From Uliginosibacterium sp. 31-16 (lineage in GTDB: Bacteria; Pseudomonadota; Gammaproteobacteria; Burkholderiales; Rhodocyclaceae): a stretch of DNA of 64,000 nucleotides. Made by a program: the position numbers and the translations under genes. The notes under the pieces are model-generated. The model worked only from the letters and a program-made list of their open reading frames with translations. It had not been told where the DNA came from and ran no database searches. Below are positions 1 through 8,465 of this stretch, piece after piece. Location: contig NZ_JAVALZ010000002.1 of the NCBI RefSeq assembly GCF_030730865.1, forward strand, positions 682,001-746,000. The letters are read 5' to 3'. Numbering within the stretch: position 1 is the first letter of the stretch; each line of letters opens with the position of its first letter.

Positions 1-782
1 CCGTCCTTGCACACGAATTTCCCGCCCAGCTGGCAGTGGCCACAGTGGCCCACGGCGCACTGCATGTTGCGCTCCAGCGAGACGAAGAGGCTCTCGGCCG
101 GCACCCCCAGTTCGACCAGAGTGCGGGCGGTGTCGGCCATCATGGCGTCCGGCCCGCACATCATCACCACGCAGTTCTGCTTGTCGTACTGCGCCTCGTC
201 CAGCAACACGCTGACGCGCCCCAGCGACCAGTGCGGCCAGCGCGTCTTGTCACGCGAGGCGGTGAGCAGCACCTGGGTATCCGGCAGGGTGCGCCACTCG
301 TCATACTGCGGTTCCCACAGCCCCTCGTTGCGATGCCGCACCGACTGCATGATGACCAGCCGGCCATACGCGGCCCGGTTCGCCACCACATACTTGATGG
401 ACGAGGTGACCGGCGCGCAGCCCAGCCCGGCGGTGACGAACACCACGTCCTTGCCACGCGCCTCGTCCAGTGGCCAGGCGCTGCCGAAGGGGCCACGCAC
501 GCCGATGTGCGCGCCGATGGGCAGCTTCATCATGGCCTTGGTGATGCGCCCCACTGCGCGGATGGTGTGATAGATGCACTCGCCATCATTCGACATGACC
601 GAGATGGCGACCTCGCCCACGCCATACAGGTAGAGCATGTTGAACTGGCCGTGCTTGAAGCTGTAGTTGCGCGCAACCTCACGGTCGGTAAAACGCAGCT
701 TCCAGGTGAAGATGTCGGGAGTTTCCTGGATGGTGTCGACGATCTCGGCTTCCCAGGGGAGATAAGCGTTATCCGTTTTCAC
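1..782 (-). CDS. Hydrogenase/sulfhydrogenase gamma subunit (FAD/NAD- and 2Fe-2S-binding), 3' end cut by window edge
   Basis: Ferredoxin-NADP reductase-like subunit that passes electrons between NAD(P)H and partner iron-sulfur subunits. Reading leftward from a GTG at 782, the frame runs open to the window edge (260 codons seen). An N-terminal FAD-binding barrel is followed by a nucleotide-binding segment with TAGLGCAPV. A C-terminal cysteine cluster (C-x4-C-x2-C-x8-C, in NMQCAVGHCGHCQLGG) is typical of the 2Fe-2S site of the dihydroorotate dehydrogenase electron-transfer family. The GTG overlaps the TGA of the upstream iron-sulfur gene (GTGA), so the two are translationally coupled. The gene pair fits HydB/HydG (HyhBG) of group 3b NiFe hydrogenases, whose delta and alpha genes would lie further left; AsrAB-type sulfite reductase subunits are the alternative. 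Confidence 0.8.
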   Translation of the reverse strand, partial: MKTDNAYLPWEAEIVDTIQETPDIFTWKLRFTDREVARNYSFKHGQFNMLYLYGVGEVAISVMSNDGECIYHTIRAVGRITKAMMKLPIGAHIGVRGPFGSAWPLDEARGKDVVFVTAGLGCAPVTSSIKYVVANRAAYGRLVIMQSVRHRNEGLWEPQYDEWRTLPDTQVLLTASRDKTRWPHWSLGRVSVLLDEAQYDKQNCVVMMCGPDAMMADTARTLVELGVPAESLFVSLERNMQCAVGHCGHCQLGGKFVCKD

Positions 783-1930
783 TGGGCAGCCTCCGATCCA
801 TCCACATGCGGCAGCTCGGGCTCCGGCGCTTCGGCCAGCCCCAGAACGATGTTGGCCTCGGCCACAAAATCGATCCCGACCGGGCACCAGGTCGTGCAGC
901 GTCCGCAACCCGTGCAGCCGATGCGGCCGTATTGCGGCACCCAGTTGAAGAGCTTGTGGGTCATCCACTGGCGGTAGCGCTCGCGCGTGCCATGACGCAC
1001 CACTTCGCCGACGATGTAGCTGTGGTCTTCGCTGAAGCAGGAATCCGCGTCGCGCCAGTGCTCGCTGCTCTTGCCATCCAGCGCCGGTACTTCCAGTTCG
1101 CGGTGACAGAAGCAGGTCGGGCACACGGCGGTGCAGTTGCCGCAGGACAGGCAGCGCTCGGCCACCTTGGTCCAGCGCGCACTTTCGAGCTGCTCGCCAA
1201 GCCGCGCCAGATCTTTCTCTCCGGGCAGTACGCGCTGCTGCGCCCGACAGGCCTCGCTCTGCGCGAGGGCAGCCTCAAGATGCCCTTGGGTCGCGGCTTG
1301 CAGCGGCAGGTCTGCCACGATCATCGCCCCACGCGTGCTGCCCACGCGCAGCAGGTAACCGTCTTCGAGTTCATCCAGCAGGATGTCGTAGCCGGTGCTG
1401 ACCTCCGGTCCGTCGCCCGTCGACGCACAGAAACAGGTCGCCGCCGCGTGGCTGCAATTCACCGCCACCAGCAGCAGCTTTTCGCGCCGGGCCTTGTAGT
1501 AGGGATCGACAAACTTTCCGCGCAGAAAGTGGGCGTCCTGCAATTCGAGGGCGGCCAGGTCGCAGGCCCGCACGCCGAGGATTGCCGTCTTGGCGGCATC
1601 GCGCTCCACCGGCTCGAAGTGGATGCGCCCCTCCTTGTGCACCACGCGCCAGAGTTTCTCGCGCGGGGCATACACGAAGGGTTTGATCGCCGAGGCGGTG
1701 TTGGCCCAGGCAAAGTAACGCGGCGAGCCGGTCTTTTCGAGCCGGTAGCTGCCGGGCTCCTGGCGGTCATGGAGGCCTTGCGGCAGATCTTCGACCCCAT
1801 CGATTTCGCGATACACCAGCCCGCCCTGGCCGGTTTCCTCGCGCGGCCCGATCACCCGGTAACCCGCATCGCGGATCGCGTCGATCAGGCCGGATAATGC
1901 GGCGCGTGGCAAGTAACGCATGTCACTCAT
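779..1930 (-). CDS. Hydrogenase/sulfhydrogenase beta subunit, 4Fe-4S dicluster protein (HydB/AsrA-like)
   Basis: Iron-sulfur electron-transfer subunit of a soluble hydrogenase/sulfur reductase-type complex, 383 aa. Two ferredoxin-type 4Fe-4S motifs are visible near the C-terminus: CLSCGNCTAVCP around residues 258-270 and CTGCGRCTTWCP around 334-346. Extra cysteines lie near residue 160 (CSHAAATCFC). An ATG seven codons upstream (1951) is possible, but AGAGGAG sits about 8 nt before the ATG at 1930, so MSDMRYLP is preferred. The gene overlaps the FAD/NAD subunit that follows. The HydB family and the AsrA family are homologous and cannot be separated without the missing downstream genes; no sulfite-reductase catalytic gene or NiFe subunit is visible here. 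Confidence 0.78.
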   Translation of the reverse strand: MSDMRYLPRAALSGLIDAIRDAGYRVIGPREETGQGGLVYREIDGVEDLPQGLHDRQEPGSYRLEKTGSPRYFAWANTASAIKPFVYAPREKLWRVVHKEGRIHFEPVERDAAKTAILGVRACDLAALELQDAHFLRGKFVDPYYKARREKLLLVAVNCSHAAATCFCASTGDGPEVSTGYDILLDELEDGYLLRVGSTRGAMIVADLPLQAATQGHLEAALAQSEACRAQQRVLPGEKDLARLGEQLESARWTKVAERCLSCGNCTAVCPTCFCHRELEVPALDGKSSEHWRDADSCFSEDHSYIVGEVVRHGTRERYRQWMTHKLFNWVPQYGRIGCTGCGRCTTWCPVGIDFVAEANIVLGLAEAPEPELPHVDGSEAAQ

Positions 1931-2379
1931 CTGCGGGCTCCTCTTCGGCATCCTGCGCTGCTGCGGGATTGAGATTCATCCTCGGGTCCGGCCCTGACGG
2001 GGAGACCTTCAAGTTGATCCTAAATCCTCCGGCATATGGGCTAGCGAAACATGCCCGTCCGGCCCGCATGGGCTTTCCCGCAGAAAAGAGTGAGCGTCCA
2101 TTCCGGCGCGCATGCCGCCACAGGCGTCGCCGACAGGGGCGGAGCGAGGATGTTGCAAAGCCCTGATGGGTGCCTCAAGACCGGCGTGCAGCCTGAGTCT
2201 TCAGGCCGTCACCGCGCTGAACGGCGATGGTGGCGGGTTACCGGGCTGCCTGCTCGCAGAATGAGTTCAGAAGCGCCTGTGCAGGCAGGCCATCACATGG
2301 CCTTGCAGAAACGCCAGCCGGTGGACGATGCCGGGCTGGCGCGGGGAAACGGAAGAACGCAGAAGGAAGCGGGAGGCGC
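1931..2379. other. Intergenic region, 449 bp, no gene seen
   Basis: This gap lies upstream of the hydrogenase-like operon and downstream of the amino-acid receptor gene. Open frames here have no recognisable product. A short hairpin-like segment around 2168-2203 (CTCAAGACCGGCGTGCAGCC...GTCTTCAGGC) resembles the dispersed repeat seen near 41970-42085. The promoter of the leftward hydrogenase operon should lie in this gap, but I could not identify convincing -35/-10 boxes. Confidence 0.5.
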
Positions 2380-3579
2380 TCAGCGCCGGTTGCGCATCAG
2401 CAAGGCCGCCGTTTCGTCCTCGGGATAAGCGTAGGCGAGTTTCTGTGCGCGGATTTCGGCCATCACCACCATGCTGTCGCTGATGGCTTCATGGTCGTCA
2501 TAGGCGAAAGGCCGCTTGAAACGCGTTACCACCGTCGAGCTGGCCTGCATGTCCAGCGTTTCCAGCGCATGCTGGATGCGCTCGCCGTTCCAGCCATTGG
2601 CCTGGAAAATCGCCAGATAGATCAGGCGCAGGGCATCGTAAGTCTGTGCCGCCGCCACGCCTGACGGAATCGTGGGCACGTTGTTCAGCTTGCGATACGC
2701 CTTGGCAAACGCATAACGCGGCCCGCGCTGCTCGTCCTCGATGAAAGTCACCGCCGCGCGTGCGCCCTCGCCTGCCGGACCGGCCTGCTCGATGAACGTC
2801 TGCTGCGACATGGTCCAGGTACCCACCAGCGGCACAGCCCATTTCATCTTCGCCATGCCACGCGCCACGGCCGCATCCTCGCTGGCCAGACCATAGATCA
2901 GCACGGCCTTGGCTCCGGCATCGCGCGCGCGCGCCAGCTGCTGGCTCATGTCCTGATCGCCCACCTTGAACGTTTCGATCACCACTGGCTTGATGTTGCG
3001 CAGGGTCAGCTCCGCCAGCACATTCGCCTTGCCGGATTCGCCGTAGGGGCTGGTGTCATGCAGCACCGCCACGGCGCTGATCTTGCGGCGCTCGACCACG
3101 TCCTTGACCATCACCTGGGTCTGCAGCAGATCGCGTCCGGCCAGGCGGAACACATAATTCGCCACGCCGTTGCCGGCATTGGTCGTTTTGGTGATATCAC
3201 CGCCAGCCGCCGCCGAAATGATGAGCGGCACCTTGGCCTGCTGGAAAATCGGCGCAACGCGGGTGGCAACACCAATGTTGGCAAAGCCCACCACGGCAGC
3301 GACTTTCTCCTTCTCGATGAGCTCGCGGGCGACTTTCACCCCGACATCGGGCAAGGCCTGATCGTCGCGCTCGACCAGCTCGATGCGCCGCCCCAGCAGC
3401 CCCCCAAAACGATTGACCTCGTCGGCAAAAACCCGTGCACCGCCGCGGATGCTCTCGCCCATGTCCGTAGACGACTTGCCGGAAAACGGCCCGACCACGC
3501 CGATGCGAATGGGAGCCTCCTGCGCCAGCGCGCTACCTGAAAGAGTCAATGCCAATACTGCCGCGCCCAATCTGAACAT
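2380..3579 (-). CDS. Branched-chain amino acid-type ABC transporter substrate-binding protein (LivK-like)
   Basis: Periplasmic receptor of the Leu/Ile/Val-binding family (Peripla_BP_6), 399 aa. A Sec signal peptide (MFRLGAAVLALTLSGSALA) is followed by the family opening IRIGVVGPFSGKSSTDMGES and the two-lobe pattern. The ATG at 3579 lies about 10 nt after GGAGG; a TTG three codons earlier is too close to that site. No LivHMGF permease or ATPase genes are adjacent, so it is an orphan receptor whose ligand cannot be read from sequence; such proteins bind amino acids, amides, urea or aromatic compounds. Confidence 0.85.
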   Translation of the reverse strand: MFRLGAAVLALTLSGSALAQEAPIRIGVVGPFSGKSSTDMGESIRGGARVFADEVNRFGGLLGRRIELVERDDQALPDVGVKVARELIEKEKVAAVVGFANIGVATRVAPIFQQAKVPLIISAAAGGDITKTTNAGNGVANYVFRLAGRDLLQTQVMVKDVVERRKISAVAVLHDTSPYGESGKANVLAELTLRNIKPVVIETFKVGDQDMSQQLARARDAGAKAVLIYGLASEDAAVARGMAKMKWAVPLVGTWTMSQQTFIEQAGPAGEGARAAVTFIEDEQRGPRYAFAKAYRKLNNVPTIPSGVAAAQTYDALRLIYLAIFQANGWNGERIQHALETLDMQASSTVVTRFKRPFAYDDHEAISDSMVVMAEIRAQKLAYAYPEDETAALLMRNRR

Positions 3580-4041
3580 CTGCTTCAATCCTCCGGAGAA
3601 CGGAGATGTGCCCGCGTAGCGCGAAAAGCCTGGCTACCGGTAAACCCGCACCAGCATTGGTTTTGCGGGCATCCATCTCACTGGTGTGGGCTTATGATGT
3701 GGCGCCCTTGAAGCACGTCGCAAACCCTTTCATCGGCGACCGGAGGGCTGGAACAATGCCATGCGCTTAACGGCAACCCGCCTGCAGCGGCGATGGCCGG
3801 CGGAGGCAGGATTTGGCGGAGATGCCGGATTGACGCGCGCCCGGCTGCGCCGGATTCGCCACCGACGGATGCGCCCTGATGCCGGATGGACGGAAGCGTC
3901 TGTCATGGCCTGTGCCAGCGCCTCAGACGAGCATTTCCTGTTTCCTGGCGAATGAACGCCCTGCGGCGTGCCACGCTGGCTGCGTCCGGACTGCCTCGAC
4001 CATCGTGGCCCGTACCTCGGCAGCCTCGGCGGGCAGTGTCG
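3580..4041. other. Intergenic region, about 460 bp, no gene seen
   Basis: The gap between two leftward solute-receptor genes contains only short unsupported frames. It must hold the promoter of the LivK-like receptor and the 3' end of the Bug-type receptor transcript. I see no tRNA, IS or clear terminator. Confidence 0.45.
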
Positions 4042-5019
4042 CTATTTGCGCTTGCGCAAGCCCAGTTCGCCCATCACATCGCCCCAGTGACGATGTTCCT
4101 CGGCCAGGGATTTGCGCAGATCTTCGCCCGCCAGGGTGGCGGCGCCAAAGCCGTACATTTCGAGAAAACTGCGGTAATCACTTGAGGCGGCAACCTTCTG
4201 CACGGCCTCGGTCAGGCGCGTGCTCACCTCTGGCGCAAGCCCCGGCGGCGCCAGCACGGCGCGCCAGGTTCCGCCGGATACCGGCTTGCCATCCAGCTCG
4301 CGCACGGTCGGCACATCCGGAAACGAGCCCAGACGCTCGCGCGCCAGCACCGCCAGAGGACGGATCTTGCCCTGCCGGCGCAAATCATGACCTTCGTGCA
4401 GCGAGTCCGGACAAACATCCACCAGCCCCCTGGCCAGCGCCTCAAAACCGGGCTGGGCGCCTTCGCTGGGCACCGGGCGCAGCGCATCCACGCGCAGCCC
4501 GTGCGCCTTGAGCAGCCCGGCGATGGCAATGTGATAGGCACCGCCCACGGTCATGCCGCTCATGCTGTAGGTGCCGGGCTTGGCCTTGCGGATAGCCGTC
4601 AGCGCCTCGTCCAGCGTGCGCCAGGGGCTGTCCTGTTTTACCCAGAAAGCCGCCGCACTCTGCTCTACCCGCGCAATCGGGGTGTAGCTTTCAAACGAAT
4701 ACCCGGTCTGCTGCTGCCAGTAGGCGCTGAAGATTTCGGGCGTCACCAGCCCCAGCGTGTAGCCATCCGGCTCGCCATAGGCCACCGCCGAATGGGCGAA
4801 AATGCCATCCGCGCCATCGATGTTCAGCACCGACACCGGCACGCCGAGTTCCTTGCTCAGGCCGTCGGCCATCTTGCGGGCAATCAGGTCCGAGCCGCTG
4901 CCCATGACCCAGCCGACGACCAGGGTGATCGGGCGATCCGGCCAGGCGGCGCAGGCCGTCCCGGCCCAGAGCAGCCCCCCCGCCAACAGCCAGACCATCC
5001 TTTGCAGACAACGCCACAT
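4042..5019 (-). CDS. Bug-family (TctC) tripartite tricarboxylate transporter substrate-binding protein
   Basis: Periplasmic receptor of the Bug/TctC family, which is strongly expanded in betaproteobacteria; 325 aa from the ATG at 5019. An N-terminal signal peptide (WLLAGGLLWAGTACA) leads into the family start WPDRPITLVVGW and the ligand-loop region GSGSDLIARKMADGL. The conserved segment GMTVGGAYHIA and the C-terminal FPDVPTVREL motif are present. No TctA/TctB membrane genes are nearby, as is usual for orphan Bug proteins. An upstream TTG start is possible; no strong ribosome-binding site distinguishes them. Ligand unknown. Confidence 0.82.
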   Translation of the reverse strand: MWRCLQRMVWLLAGGLLWAGTACAAWPDRPITLVVGWVMGSGSDLIARKMADGLSKELGVPVSVLNIDGADGIFAHSAVAYGEPDGYTLGLVTPEIFSAYWQQQTGYSFESYTPIARVEQSAAAFWVKQDSPWRTLDEALTAIRKAKPGTYSMSGMTVGGAYHIAIAGLLKAHGLRVDALRPVPSEGAQPGFEALARGLVDVCPDSLHEGHDLRRQGKIRPLAVLARERLGSFPDVPTVRELDGKPVSGGTWRAVLAPPGLAPEVSTRLTEAVQKVAASSDYRSFLEMYGFGAATLAGEDLRKSLAEEHRHWGDVMGELGLRKRK

Positions 5020-5203
5020 GATTTGCAACCCGGGAAACGCATTCCTGCCCCCTGTAACGGCAACGTCACCCTGAAAACTTCAGTCAGCATTGCAAAATAT
5101 TGTCAGCCAGCGCCGCTCAGGCCGGCGCCCGGCCGGTGCAGCGGGCCTGACAACATGCCAGAATGCGCCCCTTGACGCCGCACCCGCCACTCCGGAAGTA
5201 CCC

Positions 5204-6058
5204 ATGACCACCGCCAAGACCCACGACATCCGCCCCGGCCAGTCCATCGAGCTGCTCAAGGAGCTGCACATCCTGACCCGCGACGGCCAGATGAATCAGG
5301 ACAGCCGGCGCAAGCTCAAGCAGGTCTATCACCTCTTCCAGTTCATCGAGCCGCTGCTGAAAGACGCGCTGCAGGCCGGGCCGCAGCTCAATCTCGTCGA
5401 TCACGGCGCGGGCAAGAGCTATCTGGGCTTCATCCTCTATGACCTGTTCTTCAAGGAGCAGGCCAGGCAAGGCAAGATCTGGGGCATCGAGACGCGCGAC
5501 GAGCTGGTCACACGCTCGCGCGAACTGGCGCAGCGCCTGGGCTTTGGCGGCATGGAGTTTTTGAACCTGTCGGTCGCGGACTCGATCACCTCGCCGGCCC
5601 TGCCCGCGCAGATCGACATCGTGACCGCGCTGCACGCCTGCAACACCGCGACCGACGACGCAATCCGCTTTGCGCTGGCCAAGCAGGCCCGCCACATCGT
5701 GCTGGTGCCCTGCTGTCAGGCCGAAGTGGCCGCCGTACTGCGCAAGAACAAGGGCAAGGCGCTGGGCAAATCGGCGCTGACCGAGTTGTGGCGCCACCCG
5801 ATCCACACCCGCGAATTCGGCAGCCAGCTCACCAACGTGTTGCGTTGCCTGCAACTGGAAGCGCACGGCTATCAGCTCAACGTGACCGAGCTGGTCGGCT
5901 GGGAACACTCAATGAAGAACGAGCTGATCATCGCCAGCTACAAGGATCTGCCGCGCCGTCGCCCGGCCGAGCGCCTCACGGAAATGCTGGCCACGGTGGG
6001 GCTGGAAGAAATGGCGGAACGCTTTTTCGTGCCGGAAACCGCGCCCCGGCAGGCATAG
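5204..6058 (+). CDS. Class I SAM-dependent methyltransferase (Methyltransf_32-like)
   Basis: Predicted cytoplasmic Rossmann-fold methyltransferase, 284 aa. The SAM-binding motif I region reads LVDHGAGKSYLGFILYDLF near residues 60-80. It is followed by WGIETRDELV (acidic residue binding the ribose) and an HACNTATDDAIRFAL segment typical of the PF13679/GSTCD-like group. ALGKSALTELWRHPIHTREFGSQL lies in the C-terminal half. The start at 5204 begins MTTAKTHDIRPGQ; a longer open frame upstream lacks support. It is monocistronic and oriented away from its leftward neighbours. Substrate unknown. Confidence 0.72.
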   Translation: MTTAKTHDIRPGQSIELLKELHILTRDGQMNQDSRRKLKQVYHLFQFIEPLLKDALQAGPQLNLVDHGAGKSYLGFILYDLFFKEQARQGKIWGIETRDELVTRSRELAQRLGFGGMEFLNLSVADSITSPALPAQIDIVTALHACNTATDDAIRFALAKQARHIVLVPCCQAEVAAVLRKNKGKALGKSALTELWRHPIHTREFGSQLTNVLRCLQLEAHGYQLNVTELVGWEHSMKNELIIASYKDLPRRRPAERLTEMLATVGLEEMAERFFVPETAPRQA

Positions 6059-6147
6059 TCCCTGCCCAAGGAGCCCTAGCCCCAGGACCCACTCGCAGCA
6101 AGGTTTTCAGGGCAGACAGCTCGAAGACGCAAGGCCGGCGTGGCCCG

Positions 6148-6198
6148 CCAGCCATACCACCTGAAGAAGTCCGCCAGAAGCGGCTCTTCAGACCTTCG
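6148..6198. repeat. Dispersed hairpin repeat, GCGGCTCTTCAG family
   Basis: The segment around CGCCAGAAGCGGCTCTTCAG is one of about nine related intergenic copies in this window (others near 8160, 10020, 11805, 16635, 26145, 32925, 33015 and 63190). They share an inverted CCGCTTCTGGCGG-like core and a CTTCAGGCAGGC end. It lies between two convergent genes and may help end both transcripts, though no T-tract is present. Confidence 0.5.
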
Positions 6199-7321
6199 GT
6201 GACGGGATGGTCTGCTTGCCTTGCGGCGCCAGTCCGGCAATGCGCGGCAGCGGCGGCACCACATCGGCATTCTGCGCACGCTGGCGCAGGGCATGGTCGA
6301 TCAGCACCAGCGCCAGCATGGCTTCGGCAATCGGCGTGGCGCGGATGCCCACGCAGGGGTCGTGACGGCCGGTGGTCATCATCATCACCGGATTGCCGTC
6401 GCGGTCGATCGAGCGGCGCTCCTGCGGCAGCGACGAGGTCGGCTTGATGGCAATCGACACGTGAATGTCCTGCCCCGACGAAATCCCGCCGAGCACGCCA
6501 CCGGCGTGATTCGACAGGAAGCCTTCCGGCGTCAGCTCGTCGCAGTGCTCGGTGCCGCGCTGGGCGACCACACCGAAGCCATCACCGATCTCCACGCCCT
6601 TGACGGCGTTGATGCTCATCATCGCGTAGGCAATGTCCGCGTCCAGCCGCTCGAACACCGGCTCGCCCCAGCCCGGCGGCACGCCGGTGGCGACGACATC
6701 GATCTTCGCGCCGATGGAATCGCGCTCGCTGCGGATCTGGTCCATGCAGGCTTCGAGCTGCGGAATGATGGCCGCATTCGGCGCGAAGAAGGCGTTGTTG
6801 CCAACTTCATCCCAGCTCTGGAAAGGGATTTCGATGCTGCCGAGCTGGCTCATGAAACCCCGGATCACGATGCCCTGTTTCTCGGCCAGCCATTTCTTGG
6901 CAATCGCCCCGGCCGCCACACGCACCGCGGTTTCGCGCGCCGAAGAGCGACCACCGCCGCGGTAGTCGCGCACGCCGTACTTGTGCTCGTAGGCGTAGTC
7001 CGCATGGCCCGGGCGGAAGGTATTCATGATCTTCGAGTAATCGCTGCTTTTCTGATCCTGGTTGCGGATCAGCAGCGCAATCGGCGTGCCGGTGGTCTTA
7101 CCCTCGAACACACCGGACAGGATCTCCACCGCGTCCGGCTCCTTGCGCTGGGTCACATGGCGCGAGGTTCCCGGCTTGCGGCGGTCCAGCTCAAGCTGGA
7201 TATCGGCCTCGGTCAGCGCCAGTCCCGGCGGGCAGCCATCCACCACGCAGCCGATGGCCGCGCCGTGCGATTCGCCGAAAGAAGTTACCGTGAAGAGCGT
7301 GCCGAAAGTGCTGCCGGACAT
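6188..7321 (-). CDS. aroC: Chorismate synthase
   Basis: Last enzyme of the shikimate pathway: FMN-dependent anti-1,4-elimination of phosphate from 5-enolpyruvylshikimate-3-phosphate to give chorismate, in the cytoplasm. The 377-aa length is normal. The three family signatures are seen: SFGESHG at residues 14-20, the GRSSARETA segment near 125-135 and the C-terminal [17 protein letters not shown] segment (DPC-x-R-A-x-P-x-E). It begins [10 protein letters not shown] and appears monocistronic. Confidence 0.97.
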   Translation of the reverse strand: MSGSTFGTLFTVTSFGESHGAAIGCVVDGCPPGLALTEADIQLELDRRKPGTSRHVTQRKEPDAVEILSGVFEGKTTGTPIALLIRNQDQKSSDYSKIMNTFRPGHADYAYEHKYGVRDYRGGGRSSARETAVRVAAGAIAKKWLAEKQGIVIRGFMSQLGSIEIPFQSWDEVGNNAFFAPNAAIIPQLEACMDQIRSERDSIGAKIDVVATGVPPGWGEPVFERLDADIAYAMMSINAVKGVEIGDGFGVVAQRGTEHCDELTPEGFLSNHAGGVLGGISSGQDIHVSIAIKPTSSLPQERRSIDRDGNPVMMMTTGRHDPCVGIRATPIAEAMLALVLIDHALRQRAQNADVVPPLPRIAGLAPQGKQTIPSPKV

Positions 7322-7475
7322 GGGAATCCCGATCTGTCTGAATTGAGGCGCAATTTTAGCATGGGTGCCCGCACAGCCGCCCTGCGCGGGCCTGCGCCGG
7401 CAGGCAGGCTGGAGAGGCCCGCCGGATGCGGCTCTACGGGCAGGTCACGACAGAATCTGCACCCGCCCTGTCGCG

Positions 7476-8048
7476 TTACTGCGCCGGCTTTTCGGCATTC
7501 TCTGCCGTGCCGCTCAGGCGGCTGCGCTGCGCGGCCTCGAAATCCGCGTAACCCTGCTGTACCAGCGCATAGGTCTTGTCGATGTTGCTCGCGATGTCGC
7601 CGTTCAGCACCTTCAGGCTCTGCAGGATATCGCTCGCCTCATTGAAGCCCTTCTCGAAGCCGCTGCGGATCGTCGCCATGAAATTCGTCAGCACATCCGC
7701 CTCGTTCTCACCACCATGCTGCGCTTTGAAGGCCTCGAAGAAGCCCGTCGACAGCGACACGATGCGCCCTGCCGTGCCTTCCGGCGTGTTGTCCTGGCTC
7801 ATCGCCGCCTGCAGCGCGTTGTCGCCGAGCTCCGCCTTCAGATTCTCGTTGATGCTGTCGATCGCCGTTTTGTAGAGCAGCGCCAGCGAATCATTGCCGG
7901 AGCTGATCGCCACATCGGCCGAAGCCTGCACAATCGCCGCATTCTGCTGCGCGCGGGCCTGCGCCGCGGCGCTCGGCTTCGGAGACACCTCCGTGCTGCG
8001 CAAACCGGATGACGCTGACGGACTACTGATTTCAATGGGTGTGGACAT
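7476..8048 (-). CDS. DUF5610 domain-containing protein
   Basis: Small cytoplasmic protein, 190 aa, without signal peptide or membrane segment. The N-terminal 45 residues are low-complexity (Ser/Ala/Gln-rich). The rest is predicted helical and matches the DUF5610 pattern: LALLYKTAIDSINENLKAEL, a TAGRIVSLSTGFFEAF segment, and a C-terminal IDKTYALVQQGYADF. The start at 8048 (MSTPIEISS) has AAGGAG about 7 nt upstream. Function unknown; family members sit in diverse proteobacterial contexts. Nearest genes do not suggest a pathway. Confidence 0.7.
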   Translation of the reverse strand: MSTPIEISSPSASSGLRSTEVSPKPSAAAQARAQQNAAIVQASADVAISSGNDSLALLYKTAIDSINENLKAELGDNALQAAMSQDNTPEGTAGRIVSLSTGFFEAFKAQHGGENEADVLTNFMATIRSGFEKGFNEASDILQSLKVLNGDIASNIDKTYALVQQGYADFEAAQRSRLSGTAENAEKPAQ

Positions 8049-8247
8049 GTGCTTCTCCTTCGTCGGCGTCGGGAAACGCCCTGGCTTGATTCCAGTATAG
8101 GAATCCCGCAACCATCCGGCCTTGTCTGCCCGGCCGCTCCGGGCGGGCCTGCGCGGGCAGGCGTCTCGCCAAAGACCACCTGATGCGGTTTTTCAGGCAG
8201 GTACGTAAAAAAGGCGCTGTCGGAATTAGTTGTTGTGGTCCCGAAGT

Positions 8248-8352
8248 CCGTTCGGCCCGAGTGCCGCGCTTGCGCGGTGTATCGAGGGCAGGGCGAGAGG
8301 CACGGCCCCGGTCTCGATACGATGGGCTGCGCCCATCACTCGACCCGAACGG
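8248..8352. repeat. Palindromic intergenic repeat (CCGTTCGG...CCGAACGG family), copy 1
   Basis: The ends are inverted: CCGTTCGGCCCGAGT at the left and ACTCGACCCGAACGG at the right. An internal inverted pair GTATCGAGGGC / TCTCGATACG is also present. Related copies lie at 15466-15557 and, truncated, at 47741-47824. It can fold into a long branched hairpin. No transposase is associated. Confidence 0.7.
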
Positions 8353-8408
8353 TTGGAAAGGGCAACGCTCGGCGAAGAGTGTTGCAACACTTGACGCATA
8401 CAGAGCCT

Positions 8409-8443
8409 AAAAAAAGGCCCGGAACAGGCTGTCCGGGCCTTTT
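8409..8443 (-). terminator. Rho-independent terminator of the pectate lyase gene
   Basis: On the minus strand AAGGCCCGGACAG-CCTG-TTCCGGGCCTT forms a GC-rich stem followed by a run of seven T. It begins about 20 bp after the stop of the PL1 pectate lyase. Confidence 0.9.
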
Positions 8444-8465
8444 CATCCGATCAGGCTTGCGAAGC

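Larger units (their letters stand above)
8049..8465. other. Intergenic region with dispersed repeats and a terminator
   Basis: About 420 bp without a gene. From left to right it contains a copy of the CAGGCAGG hairpin family near 8140-8205, a palindromic repeat at 8248-8352, and the terminator of the pectate lyase gene at 8409-8443. Confidence 0.6.

Noticed and set aside
6221-7645. Plus-strand open frame opposite aroC
   Set aside because: Antisense of chorismate synthase, with composition typical of a shadow frame.
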